From Mycoplasmatota bacterium (GTDB taxonomy: Bacteria; Bacillota_I; Bacilli_A; Haloplasmatales; Haloplasmataceae): a stretch of 64,000 nucleotides of DNA. Under the pieces are notes generated by a model. That model worked only from the letters and a program-made list of their open reading frames with translations. It was not told where the DNA came from and searched no databases. Shown piece by piece: positions 44,090-52,956 of the stretch. The number at the start of each line of letters is the position of its first letter. Positions within the stretch are counted from its first letter, which is position 1. The DNA lies in NCBI GenBank assembly GCA_018394295.1, contig CP074573.1:3104543-3168542 (forward strand), given 5' to 3'. The position numbers and the translations under genes were made by a program.

Positions 44090-44992
44090 ATGAGTTTTAA
44101 GTTGATAGGTGCGGATGATCTTCAACTATATGTGAATGATTATGTAATTGATAAAATGAAAGGAATCGTATTGTGTATCCATGGGATGTGTGAACATAGT
44201 AATCGATATGAAGATTTTGCTTTATTTTTAAATAAAAACGGATATTCTGTATACACTTATGATCATCGTGGTCATGGTCAATCTATTTTAATGAATGAAA
44301 ATAAAGGTTATTTAGGAATTGATGGTTTTAATAAGATGGTTTATGATATGAATGTCGTTGTTTCTTATATTAAAGAGAAATACCCTAATGAAAAAATATA
44401 TTTACTTGGACATAGTATGGGTTCTTTTGTGACACAGCGATACATTCAATTATATGATAAAGCAGATGGTGTTGTCTTAAGTGGTAGTAACTATGGTACC
44501 AAGTCCTTAAAAGCAGGTCGTTTGATGAGTAAATTAGCTTGTATATTTAAAGGGGAAAGAAAAGAGGCTAAGTTTCTAGAAAAATTATCATTTGGTAGTT
44601 TTAATAAACATTTTGTTCCTAATCGTACTGCTTATGATTGGTTAAGTCGTGATGAAAAGATGGTAGATCTTTACGTTTCCGATGAAAATTGTGGATATAC
44701 TTGTACATCTCGATTTTATTATGACTTCTTTGGAGGGTTACTACAATTAAGTAAAACCAAAAATATGGAAAAAATAAATCCTCAATTACCTATCTTAATC
44801 GTTTCAGGAGATCAAGATCCCGTGGGAAATTATGGTGAAGGGATCAAAGCATTATATCGTGTTTTAAGAAATCATCTATCTCGTGTAGAATTTAAATTAT
44901 ATAGTGGCGCTCGCCATGAAATACTAAATGAAACAAATAAGAATGAAGTTTATCATGATATTTTAAATTGGTTAACAATGATTGAAGAATAA
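44090..44992 (+). CDS. Alpha/beta hydrolase, lysophospholipase/monoglyceride lipase type
   Basis: 300 residues of the hydrolase-4 (serine aminopeptidase S33-like) group. The nucleophile elbow is GHSMGSF, the acid is probably in SGDQDPV, and the His in GARHEILNE. The N-terminal CIHGMCEHSNRYEDFA and YDHRGHGQS are typical of PldB-like lysophospholipases and monoglyceride lipases. Cytoplasmic; substrate not known. AGGAGAG precedes the ATG; a single gene by spacing. Confidence 0.88.
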   Translation: MSFKLIGADDLQLYVNDYVIDKMKGIVLCIHGMCEHSNRYEDFALFLNKNGYSVYTYDHRGHGQSILMNENKGYLGIDGFNKMVYDMNVVVSYIKEKYPNEKIYLLGHSMGSFVTQRYIQLYDKADGVVLSGSNYGTKSLKAGRLMSKLACIFKGERKEAKFLEKLSFGSFNKHFVPNRTAYDWLSRDEKMVDLYVSDENCGYTCTSRFYYDFFGGLLQLSKTKNMEKINPQLPILIVSGDQDPVGNYGEGIKALYRVLRNHLSRVEFKLYSGARHEILNETNKNEVYHDILNWLTMIEE

Positions 44993-45046
44993 TTGAATAT
45001 TTTCACCTACTTTATTTCATAATGAGTATGAAAGGTAGGTGACTAT

Positions 45047-45616
45047 ATGCGTCGCGGAATCACATTGTTAGTTTTATTGTTTGGGATAATTATTAGCATG
45101 AACGATAAAATTAATTTTGCTCAATCTAAAAGTTCAAATATACCAGAGGAAGCTATTCGGTTACGCATAATTGCTAATAGTAATGATTCATTTGATCAAG
45201 AAATTAAATTAAAGGTTAGAGATGAAGTTATTCAGACGATTTCTCCTTTAGTCAAAGATATTAATGACCCATATGAAGCGCGTCTTGTTATCTATGACAA
45301 TTTAGAAGAAATTAAGTCTACAGTTGCAAACGTCCTTAGTGAGAATGAAGTGGATACTAATTACTATGTTGATTATGGAGTAACTTATTTTCCAAAGAAA
45401 GTTTATAATAATAAACTATATCCTGCTGGAAAATATGAAGCTGTGTATATTGTTTTAGGTGAAGGGGAAGGCGACAATTGGTGGTGTGTCTTATTTCCGC
45501 CATTATGTCTTGTAGATTTAGCTACAAATAATGGGGACTATCCTACAGAAGACACAAATATATCATATTCTTTTTTGATAGTTGAAAAAATAAAAGAATT
45601 ATTAGGTTATAAATAG
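45047..45616 (+). CDS. spoIIR: Stage II sporulation protein R
   Basis: 189 residues. An N-terminal hydrophobic segment (RGITLLVLLFGIIISM) for export, then the SpoIIR domain: IRLRIIANSNDSFDQEIKLK, KVRDEV, YPAGKYEAVYIVLGEGEGDN and WWCVLFPPLCLVD. In sporulating bacteria SpoIIR is secreted by the forespore and triggers SpoIIGA to cut pro-sigma-E in the mother cell. Its presence means the lineage has, or recently had, sporulation genes. AGGTAGGTGA precedes the ATG. Confidence 0.93.
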   Translation: MRRGITLLVLLFGIIISMNDKINFAQSKSSNIPEEAIRLRIIANSNDSFDQEIKLKVRDEVIQTISPLVKDINDPYEARLVIYDNLEEIKSTVANVLSENEVDTNYYVDYGVTYFPKKVYNNKLYPAGKYEAVYIVLGEGEGDNWWCVLFPPLCLVDLATNNGDYPTEDTNISYSFLIVEKIKELLGYK

Positions 45617-45653
45617 GAAGTGCTTCTCATATTCTTTAGGGGGAGGGATTTTC

Positions 45654-46094
45654 ATGGAACAGAAAAAAGTAGTAAAAATATATGAACCAAATGATTATGA
45701 ACAAGTAATGGATTTTCTTCAAGGTGTACATACACTAGGAGAGATTGAAGAAGATTTATTTGAAAACGCGGTTATCATTGTTAGTGATGAAGAAATTGTT
45801 GGGATGATTACTTTTGAAATGTTTAGAAACAAAGCTTTAATTCGTTATTTTATTTTTGATAGAGATGTAGAAGAAATATATCTAGTTGAAATGTATGAAA
45901 AGTTTTTTGAAAATTTGAAACAGAAAAATATGAATAAAGTTTTTGTGATAATTAATAATGATAATATTATGCAGATGTTTATTAATCTTGGTTTTAATGA
46001 ATTCCCTAAAGAATCTTTCTTTTTAACTGAAGAAAGCATCTTAAATACAAAATATAAAGATGCTACAGTTATGTTTTATGAAATTGAATATTAA
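45654..46094 (+). CDS. GNAT-like acetyltransferase, divergent
   Basis: 146 residues with a GNAT-like order of strands and helices (VIIVSDEEIVGMITFEMF, then MNKVFVIINNDNIMQMFINL and GFNEF), but without a clear acetyl-CoA loop (R/Q-x-x-G-x-G/A). It may be a non-catalytic or divergent member. It lies 37 nt after spoIIR with GGGGGAGGG upstream and ends at a terminator, so it is probably co-transcribed with spoIIR. Confidence 0.55.
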   Translation: MEQKKVVKIYEPNDYEQVMDFLQGVHTLGEIEEDLFENAVIIVSDEEIVGMITFEMFRNKALIRYFIFDRDVEEIYLVEMYEKFFENLKQKNMNKVFVIINNDNIMQMFINLGFNEFPKESFFLTEESILNTKYKDATVMFYEIEY

Positions 46095-46102
46095 TAATTA
46101 TT

Positions 46103-46143
46103 AAGAATGATTATAAACTATATATGTAATCATTCTTTTTTTT
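46103..46143 (+). terminator. Terminator after the spoIIR pair
   Basis: An 11-bp perfect stem (46103-46113 with 46127-46137) and a T tail. Confidence 0.85.
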
Positions 46144-46251
46144 ATTTGTAGCTATTTAAAAATAATAATTATATCTTCTAATTTAATGGTATAAGTAATA
46201 AAACAACATATTTTTAACTAGACAAGAAGTTTTGCACGAAGGAGAAATAAA

Positions 46252-47703
46252 ATGAAATTAGACCAAAATAAAGCGCCTATCTATCTAGCTTTAAAAAAAT
46301 TAATTGAAGATGACACAATTCCTTTTGATGTACCTGGTCATAAAAGAGGTAGAGGAAATGCTCTACTACAAGAGTTTATTGGGTCTAGAACATGTGAGTA
46401 TGATGTGAATTCTTCAAAAACAATTGATTATGCAATGCATCCAACAGGTGTTATAAGAGAAGCAGAAAAATTAATGGCAGAAGCTTTTGGGGCAGATGAT
46501 GCTTTTTTAATGGTTAATGGGACAACTTCGGCTGTACAAGCCATGGTAATGGCTGCTTGTATGGAAGGAGAAAAAATTATTTTACCTCGTAATGTACATA
46601 AATCAGCCATTAATGCCTTAATTCTTAGTGGTGCTATACCCGTATATATTAATCCTGGGGTTAATCATAAATTTGGTATTTCTTTAGGAATATCTGTTTT
46701 AGATGTTAAACAAACGATAGAGGAAAATCCAGATGCTAAAGCAATTTTCATCATTAATCCAACTTATTATGGAATTTGTTCGAATATAAAAGAAATTGTA
46801 AAAATAGCTCATGAATATGAAATGCTTGTTTTAGTTGATGAAGCACATGGAACCCATCTTTACTTTGGTGAAAATTCTCCTTGTGGTGGAATGCAATTAG
46901 GTGCTGATATGTGTGCCTTAAGTTTACATAAAACAGGTGGTTCTTTAACACAAAGTTCCGTTTTACTTGTTCGCAATGAAAAAATAAATCCACATTATGT
47001 TCGAAATATAATAAATATTACACTAACAACTAGTTCATCTTATTTATTACTGACAAGCCTTGATTTAGCGAGAAAACAATTAGTGGAAAAAGGAAAAGAA
47101 ATGGTTAATAGAGCAACTGAATTAGCGAATTATGCTAGGAATGAAATAGAGAAAATTGGTGGTTATATTGTATTCTCAAGAGAATTAATTAATGGTGATA
47201 CTATTTTCGATTATGATGTCACTAAACTAAGTATTAATGTTTCTAATATCGGTTTATCAGGATTTGAGATGGGGAGTATTTTACGTGATGAATATCATAT
47301 ATTAATTGAGTATGGTGATGCTAACAATTTCATGTGTATAATAAGCTTAGGAGATACAATTGAAAATATAGATAAATTAGTCGCTGCTTTAAAGGATATT
47401 AAAGGAAAATACCAATCTGATAAGAAAAAAGGTGCTAAAGCAGAGTTTATACTTCCTGAAGTTTCAATTTCTCCAAGAGAAGCCTTCTATGCTCGTAAAA
47501 TGCCTGTTTTATTTACGGAAAGTGAAGGATTTGTAAGTGGAGAGTTTGTTATGTGTTATCCTCCTGGTATTCCTGTGATAGCTCCAGGTGAGGTAATTAG
47601 TAAAGACGCTATTGAGTATATTATCTATTCAAAGGAAAAAGGAAGTTTAATTACAGGTCCAGAAGATTTAACAAATGAGTTTATTAATATATTAGTATAT
47701 TAG
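46252..47703 (+). CDS. speA: Arginine decarboxylase (Orn/Lys/Arg decarboxylase, short class)
   Basis: 483 residues of the PLP fold-type I Orn/Lys/Arg decarboxylases. FDVPGHKRGRGN opens the domain, LVDEAHGTHLYF holds the PLP-binding Asp, and SLHKTGGSLTQSS has the Schiff-base Lys. The C-terminal domain (YPPGIPVIAPGE) is complete. Substrate choice among lysine, ornithine and arginine cannot be read from the motifs, but the agmatinase gene 21 nt downstream argues strongly for arginine. AAGGAGA precedes the ATG. Confidence 0.9.
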   Translation: MKLDQNKAPIYLALKKLIEDDTIPFDVPGHKRGRGNALLQEFIGSRTCEYDVNSSKTIDYAMHPTGVIREAEKLMAEAFGADDAFLMVNGTTSAVQAMVMAACMEGEKIILPRNVHKSAINALILSGAIPVYINPGVNHKFGISLGISVLDVKQTIEENPDAKAIFIINPTYYGICSNIKEIVKIAHEYEMLVLVDEAHGTHLYFGENSPCGGMQLGADMCALSLHKTGGSLTQSSVLLVRNEKINPHYVRNIINITLTTSSSYLLLTSLDLARKQLVEKGKEMVNRATELANYARNEIEKIGGYIVFSRELINGDTIFDYDVTKLSINVSNIGLSGFEMGSILRDEYHILIEYGDANNFMCIISLGDTIENIDKLVAALKDIKGKYQSDKKKGAKAEFILPEVSISPREAFYARKMPVLFTESEGFVSGEFVMCYPPGIPVIAPGEVISKDAIEYIIYSKEKGSLITGPEDLTNEFINILVY

Positions 47704-47724
47704 TTATAAATACGGAGGAAAAGA

Positions 47725-48573
47725 ATGGAAAAAAGTACGTTAACATTTTTATTTTGTAATGCAGAGTATAATGATGCCAAAACAGTTTTGTTTGGGGCGC
47801 CATTTGATGGAACCACTTCATTCCGTCCTGGTACTCGATTTGCCCCAATGGTCATCCGCAATGAATCGTATGGCTTAGAAATCTATAGTCCTTATCAAGA
47901 TAAAGAGATAACGGATTTCAACATTTTTGATTCAGGTGATTTAGTGCCAGATATAGGAAATGTGAAAGCAATGATAGACAAAATTTCTGATTTTACTAAC
48001 CAGGTATTAGATGATGGTAAATTACCTGTGATGATTGGTGGAGAACATTCTTTATCAATTGGAACAATTAAAGCAGTTGCACAGAAATATCCTGATTTAC
48101 ATATTCTTCATTTTGATGCTCATACTGATTTAAGAGATACATATTATGATCATAAATTATCACATGCAAATGTATTATATCGTGCATGGGAAATGCTTGG
48201 AGATAATAGAATATATCAATTTGGAATACGTTCAGGTGCTAAAGATGAATTTGAATGGGCAAAAAAACATGTCATTCAAACCAAATATAATACACAAGGA
48301 TTAGATGAGACCATAGCGAAATTAAAAGGTAAACCTGTGTATATCACGATTGATTATGATGTTATGGACCCATCAGTATTTCCAGGCACTGGTACACCAG
48401 AACCAGGTGGTATAAGTTTTCATGAATTACTAACAGCTATTTTAAAATTTAGAGAGTTAAATGTAGTCGGTGCTGATGTGATGGAATTATCTCCTCATTA
48501 TGATCAAACGGGTGCTTCTACTGCAGTTGCTTGTAAAGTGTTGAGAGAATTATTAATATCCATTTGTAAATAA
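47725..48573 (+). CDS. speB: Agmatinase
   Basis: 282 residues of the ureohydrolase family. The two-Mn centre ligands are in GGEHSLSIG, HFDAHTDLRD and TIDYDVMDPS, and the closing motif GADVMELSPHYD is present. It converts agmatine to putrescine and urea. With the decarboxylase before it, it gives a two-step route from arginine to putrescine. ACGGAGGA precedes ATG 47725; a terminator follows. Confidence 0.93.
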   Translation: MEKSTLTFLFCNAEYNDAKTVLFGAPFDGTTSFRPGTRFAPMVIRNESYGLEIYSPYQDKEITDFNIFDSGDLVPDIGNVKAMIDKISDFTNQVLDDGKLPVMIGGEHSLSIGTIKAVAQKYPDLHILHFDAHTDLRDTYYDHKLSHANVLYRAWEMLGDNRIYQFGIRSGAKDEFEWAKKHVIQTKYNTQGLDETIAKLKGKPVYITIDYDVMDPSVFPGTGTPEPGGISFHELLTAILKFRELNVVGADVMELSPHYDQTGASTAVACKVLRELLISICK

Positions 48574-48598
48574 ACTTAATTAAATTACCTATTAAAAG

Positions 48599-48634
48599 AC
48601 TTAGTTAAGTATGTATTTTTAACTAAGTTTTTTA
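48599..48634 (+). terminator. Terminator of the speAB operon
   Basis: ACTTAGTTA (48599-48607) pairs with TAACTAAGT (48620-48628), then T residues. Confidence 0.75.
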
Positions 48635-48730
48635 ATGTTTGTTGTGGATAAAACAAAAAAAGAGTTTTATATTATTAGTCAGTTTAATATAATTATAATA
48701 ATATATTTATTATTTTGAGGGGGAATTGGT

Positions 48731-49606
48731 ATGAGTAAAAATGAGGATTTTCTATTTTTAAAAGAGTTAAATCAAGATCTATTTAAAAGATACTTAATGA
48801 TAGAAGATGCTTTGAAAAATACACATGGTAATGTTTTTGTTGAAATGCAGGCATTTTTAGAACATTTATTTAGATATATTAGTAAAAGGGAGAATTTTTG
48901 TTTACATCAGACAACTTTAGGAGATTGTTTGAAAAACAATCAGATTATTAAATTTTGTTTAGTACGTATAGAGTATGAAAACCTAGAACAATTAAAGTTA
49001 ATTAATACCTGTGGAAATCATTATAAACATGAGAATGTGCTTGATTTTAATTTTGATGAATTCATTAAATGTATGAAAGAAGTGTATTTAATATCTCGAA
49101 AGGTTTATAATTATTATAAAAAAGATTTTATTAATCAAATAAAAATGTTTGATAAGAATTATTTTTATGAATTACTTCAAGAAGAACAAAAAAAGCAAGA
49201 AAAACATGATTTATATCATATGAAGATGCTTCGTTTAAGTGAAGTAATTATTCAAAAAAAAGAGGAGATATTAGAACTAAAGAAAAATCTAGAAGATTAT
49301 AAACTGAAGTTAAAGGTGTTTGAAAGGAGTAATAATAATTTAACAAAAGTAAGTGATTTATTAAAAAAAGATAATGGGAACTTAAAGAATAAATTAGATA
49401 AAATACAAAAAGATTATAAAGCAATAAAAAAAGAATTAAAGGAGATTCAGGAAATTAATAAATGCTTAGATAAAGAAAATAAAGGATTAAAAAATTATCA
49501 ATTAGCAACTAAAGGAATTCTATCTAGTATGTTAAAACGAAAAGAAAAACCAATGATTAATGATGCGATAATTGAAAAAATAAAATCACAATTTATAGAA
49601 AATTAA
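48731..49606 (+). CDS. DUF4145/HEPN-like protein with a long coiled coil
   Basis: 291 residues. The N-terminal 130 residues are helical and include LINTCGNHYKHENVLDF, like the 'RxxGNxxxH' end of DUF4145 (HEPN-related) domains; the Arg is not retained, so RNase activity is doubtful. Residues 150-270 form a charged coiled coil with Lys/Glu heptads (KKEEILELKKNLEDYKLKLK). Two cysteine pairs (CLHQTTLGDC) are notable. DUF4145 domains often occur in defence and nuclease proteins. No partner gene is adjacent. AGGGGGA precedes the ATG; a single gene. Confidence 0.6.
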   Translation: MSKNEDFLFLKELNQDLFKRYLMIEDALKNTHGNVFVEMQAFLEHLFRYISKRENFCLHQTTLGDCLKNNQIIKFCLVRIEYENLEQLKLINTCGNHYKHENVLDFNFDEFIKCMKEVYLISRKVYNYYKKDFINQIKMFDKNYFYELLQEEQKKQEKHDLYHMKMLRLSEVIIQKKEEILELKKNLEDYKLKLKVFERSNNNLTKVSDLLKKDNGNLKNKLDKIQKDYKAIKKELKEIQEINKCLDKENKGLKNYQLATKGILSSMLKRKEKPMINDAIIEKIKSQFIEN

Positions 49607-49611
49607 ACAAT

Positions 49612-49648
49612 AAAAAACACATATGAAAAATTTTCATATGTGTTTTTT
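49612..49648. terminator. Bidirectional terminator between convergent genes
   Basis: A perfect 18-bp stem (49612-49629 with 49631-49648) with T runs on both strands serves the genes on both sides. Confidence 0.9.
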
Positions 49649-49651
49649 ACA

Positions 49652-50038
49652 TTATTCAATCCAAATTCGAACTCTTGCTGTATTTGATTCGATATTAACT
49701 AATTCACCATCAACATCATTTTCTAATAAACTAATGATTTCATCAAAATCGATTGTAATATCGTCAGCGTTCAAGCTAATTTGATTTTTAATAGAATTCA
49801 TTCGTAGCATCGTTTTAGCTAGATTTAATGGAATATTAATTTTCACTTTTGTTTCTTCTTCGTTAATATCATCATCTTTATTATAGACTTCTACTTTAAT
49901 AAACTTTTTTGTACTTGGTGAATAGTTTTTTACTGCAGTTGTTTCGTTTCCTAAACTAGAAATGAGTTTTTCACCATCTTCAACTGAAATTTTACCACTT
50001 TCTACCATATTCAAGATTTTTTTTACTTCATCATTCAT
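49652..50038 (-). CDS. Short protein with a SHOCT-like N-terminus, DUF2089 operon
   Basis: About 128 residues from ATG 50038 (AAGGAGGAATCATTT upstream). The first 35 residues (VKKILNMVESGKISVEDGEK) match the short helical SHOCT/YvlB-type motif that starts several membrane-stress proteins; the rest (VKINIPLNLAKTMLRMNSIK) resembles the adhesin-like domain linker of the same group. Third gene of a three-gene minus-strand operon. Function unknown; the family setting suggests a regulator or envelope-stress sensor. Confidence 0.65.
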   Translation of the reverse strand: MNDEVKKILNMVESGKISVEDGEKLISSLGNETTAVKNYSPSTKKFIKVEVYNKDDDINEEETKVKINIPLNLAKTMLRMNSIKNQISLNADDITIDFDEIISLLENDVDGELVNIESNTARVRIWIE

Positions 50039-50051
50039 AAATGATTCCTCC

Positions 50052-50417
50052 TTATTTATTAAGTAATTCAGTTGCACTATCAACTGTAATTTCACCTCGC
50101 TCAAGTTGAGCTAATACTTCCATGCGATTCACATCATTAACTGTTTTAGATGTTTTATAACCTAAAGCAACAATGACTTCATCTAATAAGCGTCTTACCG
50201 TGGGATATGAAATATTTAAGTCTTTTTCAACATCTTTTATACTCCCACGATTTTTGACAAATATTTCTACAAAAGATAATTGTTCTTTTGTTAAATAGTT
50301 GAACTTGTTAAGAGTGAAAGCACCATTGATTTCAGTATTACAATTTGTACAATATAATGACTTTACACTTAATTGCCCTTCACATACAGGACATTTACTT
50401 AACACATATTTCTTCAT
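50052..50417 (-). CDS. DUF2089-domain zinc-ribbon/HTH protein
   Basis: 121 residues. The N-terminal zinc ribbon (CPVCEGQL, CTNCNTE) is followed by a helix-turn-helix (FVKNRGSIKDVEKDLNISYP, then TVRRLLDEVI), the DUF2089 plan, and a C-terminal LAQLERGEITVDSATELL motif similar to the start of the next gene. It is probably a DNA-binding regulator of this operon. The end is 14 nt before the downstream gene. Confidence 0.85.
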   Translation of the reverse strand: MKKYVLSKCPVCEGQLSVKSLYCTNCNTEINGAFTLNKFNYLTKEQLSFVEIFVKNRGSIKDVEKDLNISYPTVRRLLDEVIVALGYKTSKTVNDVNRMEVLAQLERGEITVDSATELLNK

Positions 50418-50429
50418 GATTTGACTCCT

Positions 50430-50750
50430 TTATTTTGTTCTGATAGAGATTTTCGTATCACCGGTTTCGATTTCCACAATACTAAATGGTGGATATCGTC
50501 TAATTTCTTTGATAATAGATTTGACTCCGGTTAATACTTCATTGATATCACTTGTTGAAAAACTATCAAACTCTTTTTTACTCAATCGCATAAATAATTT
50601 TATAGTACGTAAAATGAAAGATATCGTTCCTTTTGCAAGCCATAATGGGATAGGAATGATATTTAATTTTATATCATCTGTCTTGATGTATATTTTTAAG
50701 AATGTACCATGTCGTTTTCGACTTTTGCGAACTGGTTCTATTTCGTTCAT
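50430..50750 (-). CDS. Unknown protein, first gene of the DUF2089 operon
   Basis: 106 residues. The sequence has a beta-rich start (FLKIYIKTDDIKLNIIPIPL), a hydrophobic helix (LAKGTISFILRTIKLFMRL) and an acidic-to-basic tail ending IVEIETGDTKISIRTK. No family recognised, although the IPIPLWLAK pattern resembles the linker in the third gene (INIPLNLAK). GGAGGTGT precedes ATG 50750. The three genes probably function together. Confidence 0.65.
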   Translation of the reverse strand: MNEIEPVRKSRKRHGTFLKIYIKTDDIKLNIIPIPLWLAKGTISFILRTIKLFMRLSKKEFDSFSTSDINEVLTGVKSIIKEIRRYPPFSIVEIETGDTKISIRTK

Positions 50751-50994
50751 ACAGACACCTCCAAAACTCTTTACAATTCTATTATATGCAATGATTTTAA
50801 AAAAATCAATATAAATATTAAAAAAATTAATAAATTTAATAAAAAATATTAAAAATATTAATTAAATTATAAATTTTATATAAAAATTATGAATAAGGAG
50901 ATTAAAAATATTAATTTTTGATTAATTTTATGTTAAAATTGTGTTAATTTTGTGTTAAAATATGATGTATAGAAAGTAAAAAGGGGTGATTTTT

Positions 50995-51471
50995 ATGTCA
51001 GGAGCTACAGAATTAGAATATGCATTGAGGATGTTACTAGCTTTTATTGCTGGTGGTATTATTGGTTTTGAAAGAGAAAGACATAAAAAGCCTGTTGGTT
51101 TTAGAACTTATGTTTTAGTATGTCTTGGGTCTGCTGTTGTGACAATGGTTGGTGTTGAGACGGTTCAAAGAGCAATAGAGATGGCAGAGGGAAAAGCAAT
51201 TATTAGGACCGATCCAGTACGATTGAGTGCACAAGTTGTATCAGGTATTGGTTTTTTAGGAGCGGGTACGATCCTTCATGAGAAAAAGACAATCAGTGGA
51301 TTAACTTCAGCGGCGAGTTTGTGGGCAGCGTCTATGATTGGGATAGCGATTGGATATGGTTATTATTTTATTGGAATCATGGCGACATTCCTGGTAGAAC
51401 TTACCTTAATATTAAGTAGTTTAAGAAATTATTTTAATAAACCATATGATCCTAGGGATAAAGATGATTAA
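50995..51471 (+). CDS. MgtC/SapB family membrane protein
   Basis: 158 residues with the hallmarks of the MgtC N-terminal domain: LLAFIAGGIIGFERERHKKP, VGFRTYVLVCLGSAVVTM, and SAQVVSGIGFLGAGTI. About five transmembrane helices. MgtC proteins affect Mg2+ homeostasis, membrane potential and, in pathogens, survival in macrophages; the short form here lacks the C-terminal ACT-like domain. ATG 50995 follows AAAGGGGTGA. Upstream (50760-50960) is extremely A+T-rich, with TTAAAAT-type -10 candidates. Confidence 0.9.
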   Translation: MSGATELEYALRMLLAFIAGGIIGFERERHKKPVGFRTYVLVCLGSAVVTMVGVETVQRAIEMAEGKAIIRTDPVRLSAQVVSGIGFLGAGTILHEKKTISGLTSAASLWAASMIGIAIGYGYYFIGIMATFLVELTLILSSLRNYFNKPYDPRDKDD

Positions 51472-51485
51472 ATCTAGAAAGAAAT

Positions 51486-51513
51486 AAAGAGATAAGTGTT
51501 CGCTTATCTCTTT
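51486..51513. terminator. Terminator between convergent mgtC and GNAT genes
   Basis: AAAGAGATAAG (51486-51496) pairs with CTTATCTCTTT (51503-51513), usable in both directions. Confidence 0.8.
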
Positions 51514-51519
51514 CGTAAT

Positions 51520-51942
51520 TTATAGGGCTTTATGCATTGCTTTATGTTCAATGTTTGCATCTAAAAAGATTTCACCATGGTCGGTATAACCGAATTGTTT
51601 ATAAAAAGGGATTGCGGTTAATTGGGCATTTAAAATCATTTGATGTATTCTTTGCTTTCTAGCATAATCTTCAATTGTATTCATGATTAATTTACCGACA
51701 CCTTTTTTGCGATAAGACTTTAATACACAAACACGTTCAATCTTACCTAATCCATCTACTATTCTGAATCTAGCAGCACCGACGGGTTTTTCTTCATCAT
51801 ATACGATAAATTGAAGAGCTATAGCATCAAGGTTATCGATTTCTTCATCAATTGGTACTTTTTGCTCAATTACAAAAACTTCACTTCTTACAATGACTTG
51901 GTCATAAAAATGTTTTTGATTTTGTGCGATTATACATTTCAT
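51520..51942 (-). CDS. GNAT family N-acetyltransferase
   Basis: 140 residues of the YjcF-like GNAT group: VRSEVFVIEQKVP, GAARFRIVDGLGKIERVCVL and the acetyl-CoA loop YRKKGVGKLIM, then AQLTAIPFYKQFGY. It probably acetylates a small amine; the substrate cannot be predicted. CGAGAGGTGA lies before ATG 51942. Single gene. Confidence 0.85.
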   Translation of the reverse strand: MKCIIAQNQKHFYDQVIVRSEVFVIEQKVPIDEEIDNLDAIALQFIVYDEEKPVGAARFRIVDGLGKIERVCVLKSYRKKGVGKLIMNTIEDYARKQRIHQMILNAQLTAIPFYKQFGYTDHGEIFLDANIEHKAMHKAL

Positions 51943-52164
51943 ACTTTCACCTCTCGTATTAACTATATTTTATATGAATATCGATATAATTTCAATCATA
52001 TCTATTTAAAAGGTTAAAATATGATATAATATAAATACAAAAATATGGAATATATAGAGAAATTTAAATACTTATTTGAGATTTTTACAAAAATATTCCA
52101 TTCTGTTGCATTATAGAATTACTTATTTTATACTTATGAAGTGATTATAAAAAGAGGTGATATT

Positions 52165-52956
52165 ATGCTTAAAGTAGAAAACTTAACAAAAACTTACCGA
52201 TTAAGTAAAAAACAAATGAAATTAGAAAATACTAAAGAATCTAAAAAAATCGCCGCAAATGGTGTTAGTTTTGAAGTGATGCCTGGTGAGATATTTGGTT
52301 TATTGGGTCCAAATGGTGCCGGTAAAACAACGACATTACGCTGTGTATCAACCCTCATTAAGCCTGATAGCGGAGATGTTTTCATAGGGGATGAAAAAGT
52401 TAGTGTCGTGACTGAAGATGATAGAGCTAGAGGTTATTTATCATTTTTAACGAGTGAATTAAAACTAGAAGATCATTTCACGCCAAATTATTTATTTAAT
52501 TTCTTTGGTCGTTTACATGGGTTAGATGAGGAAACGATTGAAAGAAATAAAGAAAGATTGTTTTCGAAATTTGGGATTGAAGAATTTGCGGAAATAAAGG
52601 TAAGTCAATTATCAACAGGGATGAAACAAAAAACATCGATTGCTGTTTCACTTGTTCATGACCCTGATATTATTATTTTTGATGAGCCAACCAATGGTCT
52701 TGATATTTTAACAGCTCGAACAGTAACAGATTATTTACTTGAATTACGTAATGAAGGTAAAACGATTATTGTATCAACGCATATTATGACATTAGCAGCT
52801 AAATTATGTGATCGTATTGGAATTATTATAGATGGTAAAATTAGAAAAGTTGGATCTTTAAAAGATATAATAGCTGATACAAATTCAACAGATTTAGAAG
52901 ATGCATTCTTTAAAATATATAAGAAAGCAAAAGAAGAAGATGGAGGTGCATTATAA
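52165..52956 (+). CDS. natA: ABC transporter ATP-binding protein, NatA type
   Basis: About 263 residues. Walker A GPNGAGKTTTL, Q-loop region, signature LSTGMKQK, Walker B IIIFDEPTNGLD and switch STHIM are complete. With the downstream permease it forms an exporter related to NatAB (Na+ extrusion) of Bacillus; the substrate is inferred only from similarity of plan. ATG 52165 follows AGAGGTGAT. Its stop overlaps the permease start (TAATG). Confidence 0.88.
   Translation: MLKVENLTKTYRLSKKQMKLENTKESKKIAANGVSFEVMPGEIFGLLGPNGAGKTTTLRCVSTLIKPDSGDVFIGDEKVSVVTEDDRARGYLSFLTSELKLEDHFTPNYLFNFFGRLHGLDEETIERNKERLFSKFGIEEFAEIKVSQLSTGMKQKTSIAVSLVHDPDIIIFDEPTNGLDILTARTVTDYLLELRNEGKTIIVSTHIMTLAAKLCDRIGIIIDGKIRKVGSLKDIIADTNSTDLEDAFFKIYKKAKEEDGGAL

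Noticed and set aside
50820-50950. Extremely A+T-rich stretch before mgtC as a replication origin
   Set aside because: No DnaA boxes, iterons or dnaA/dnaN genes are present; it looks like a promoter region.
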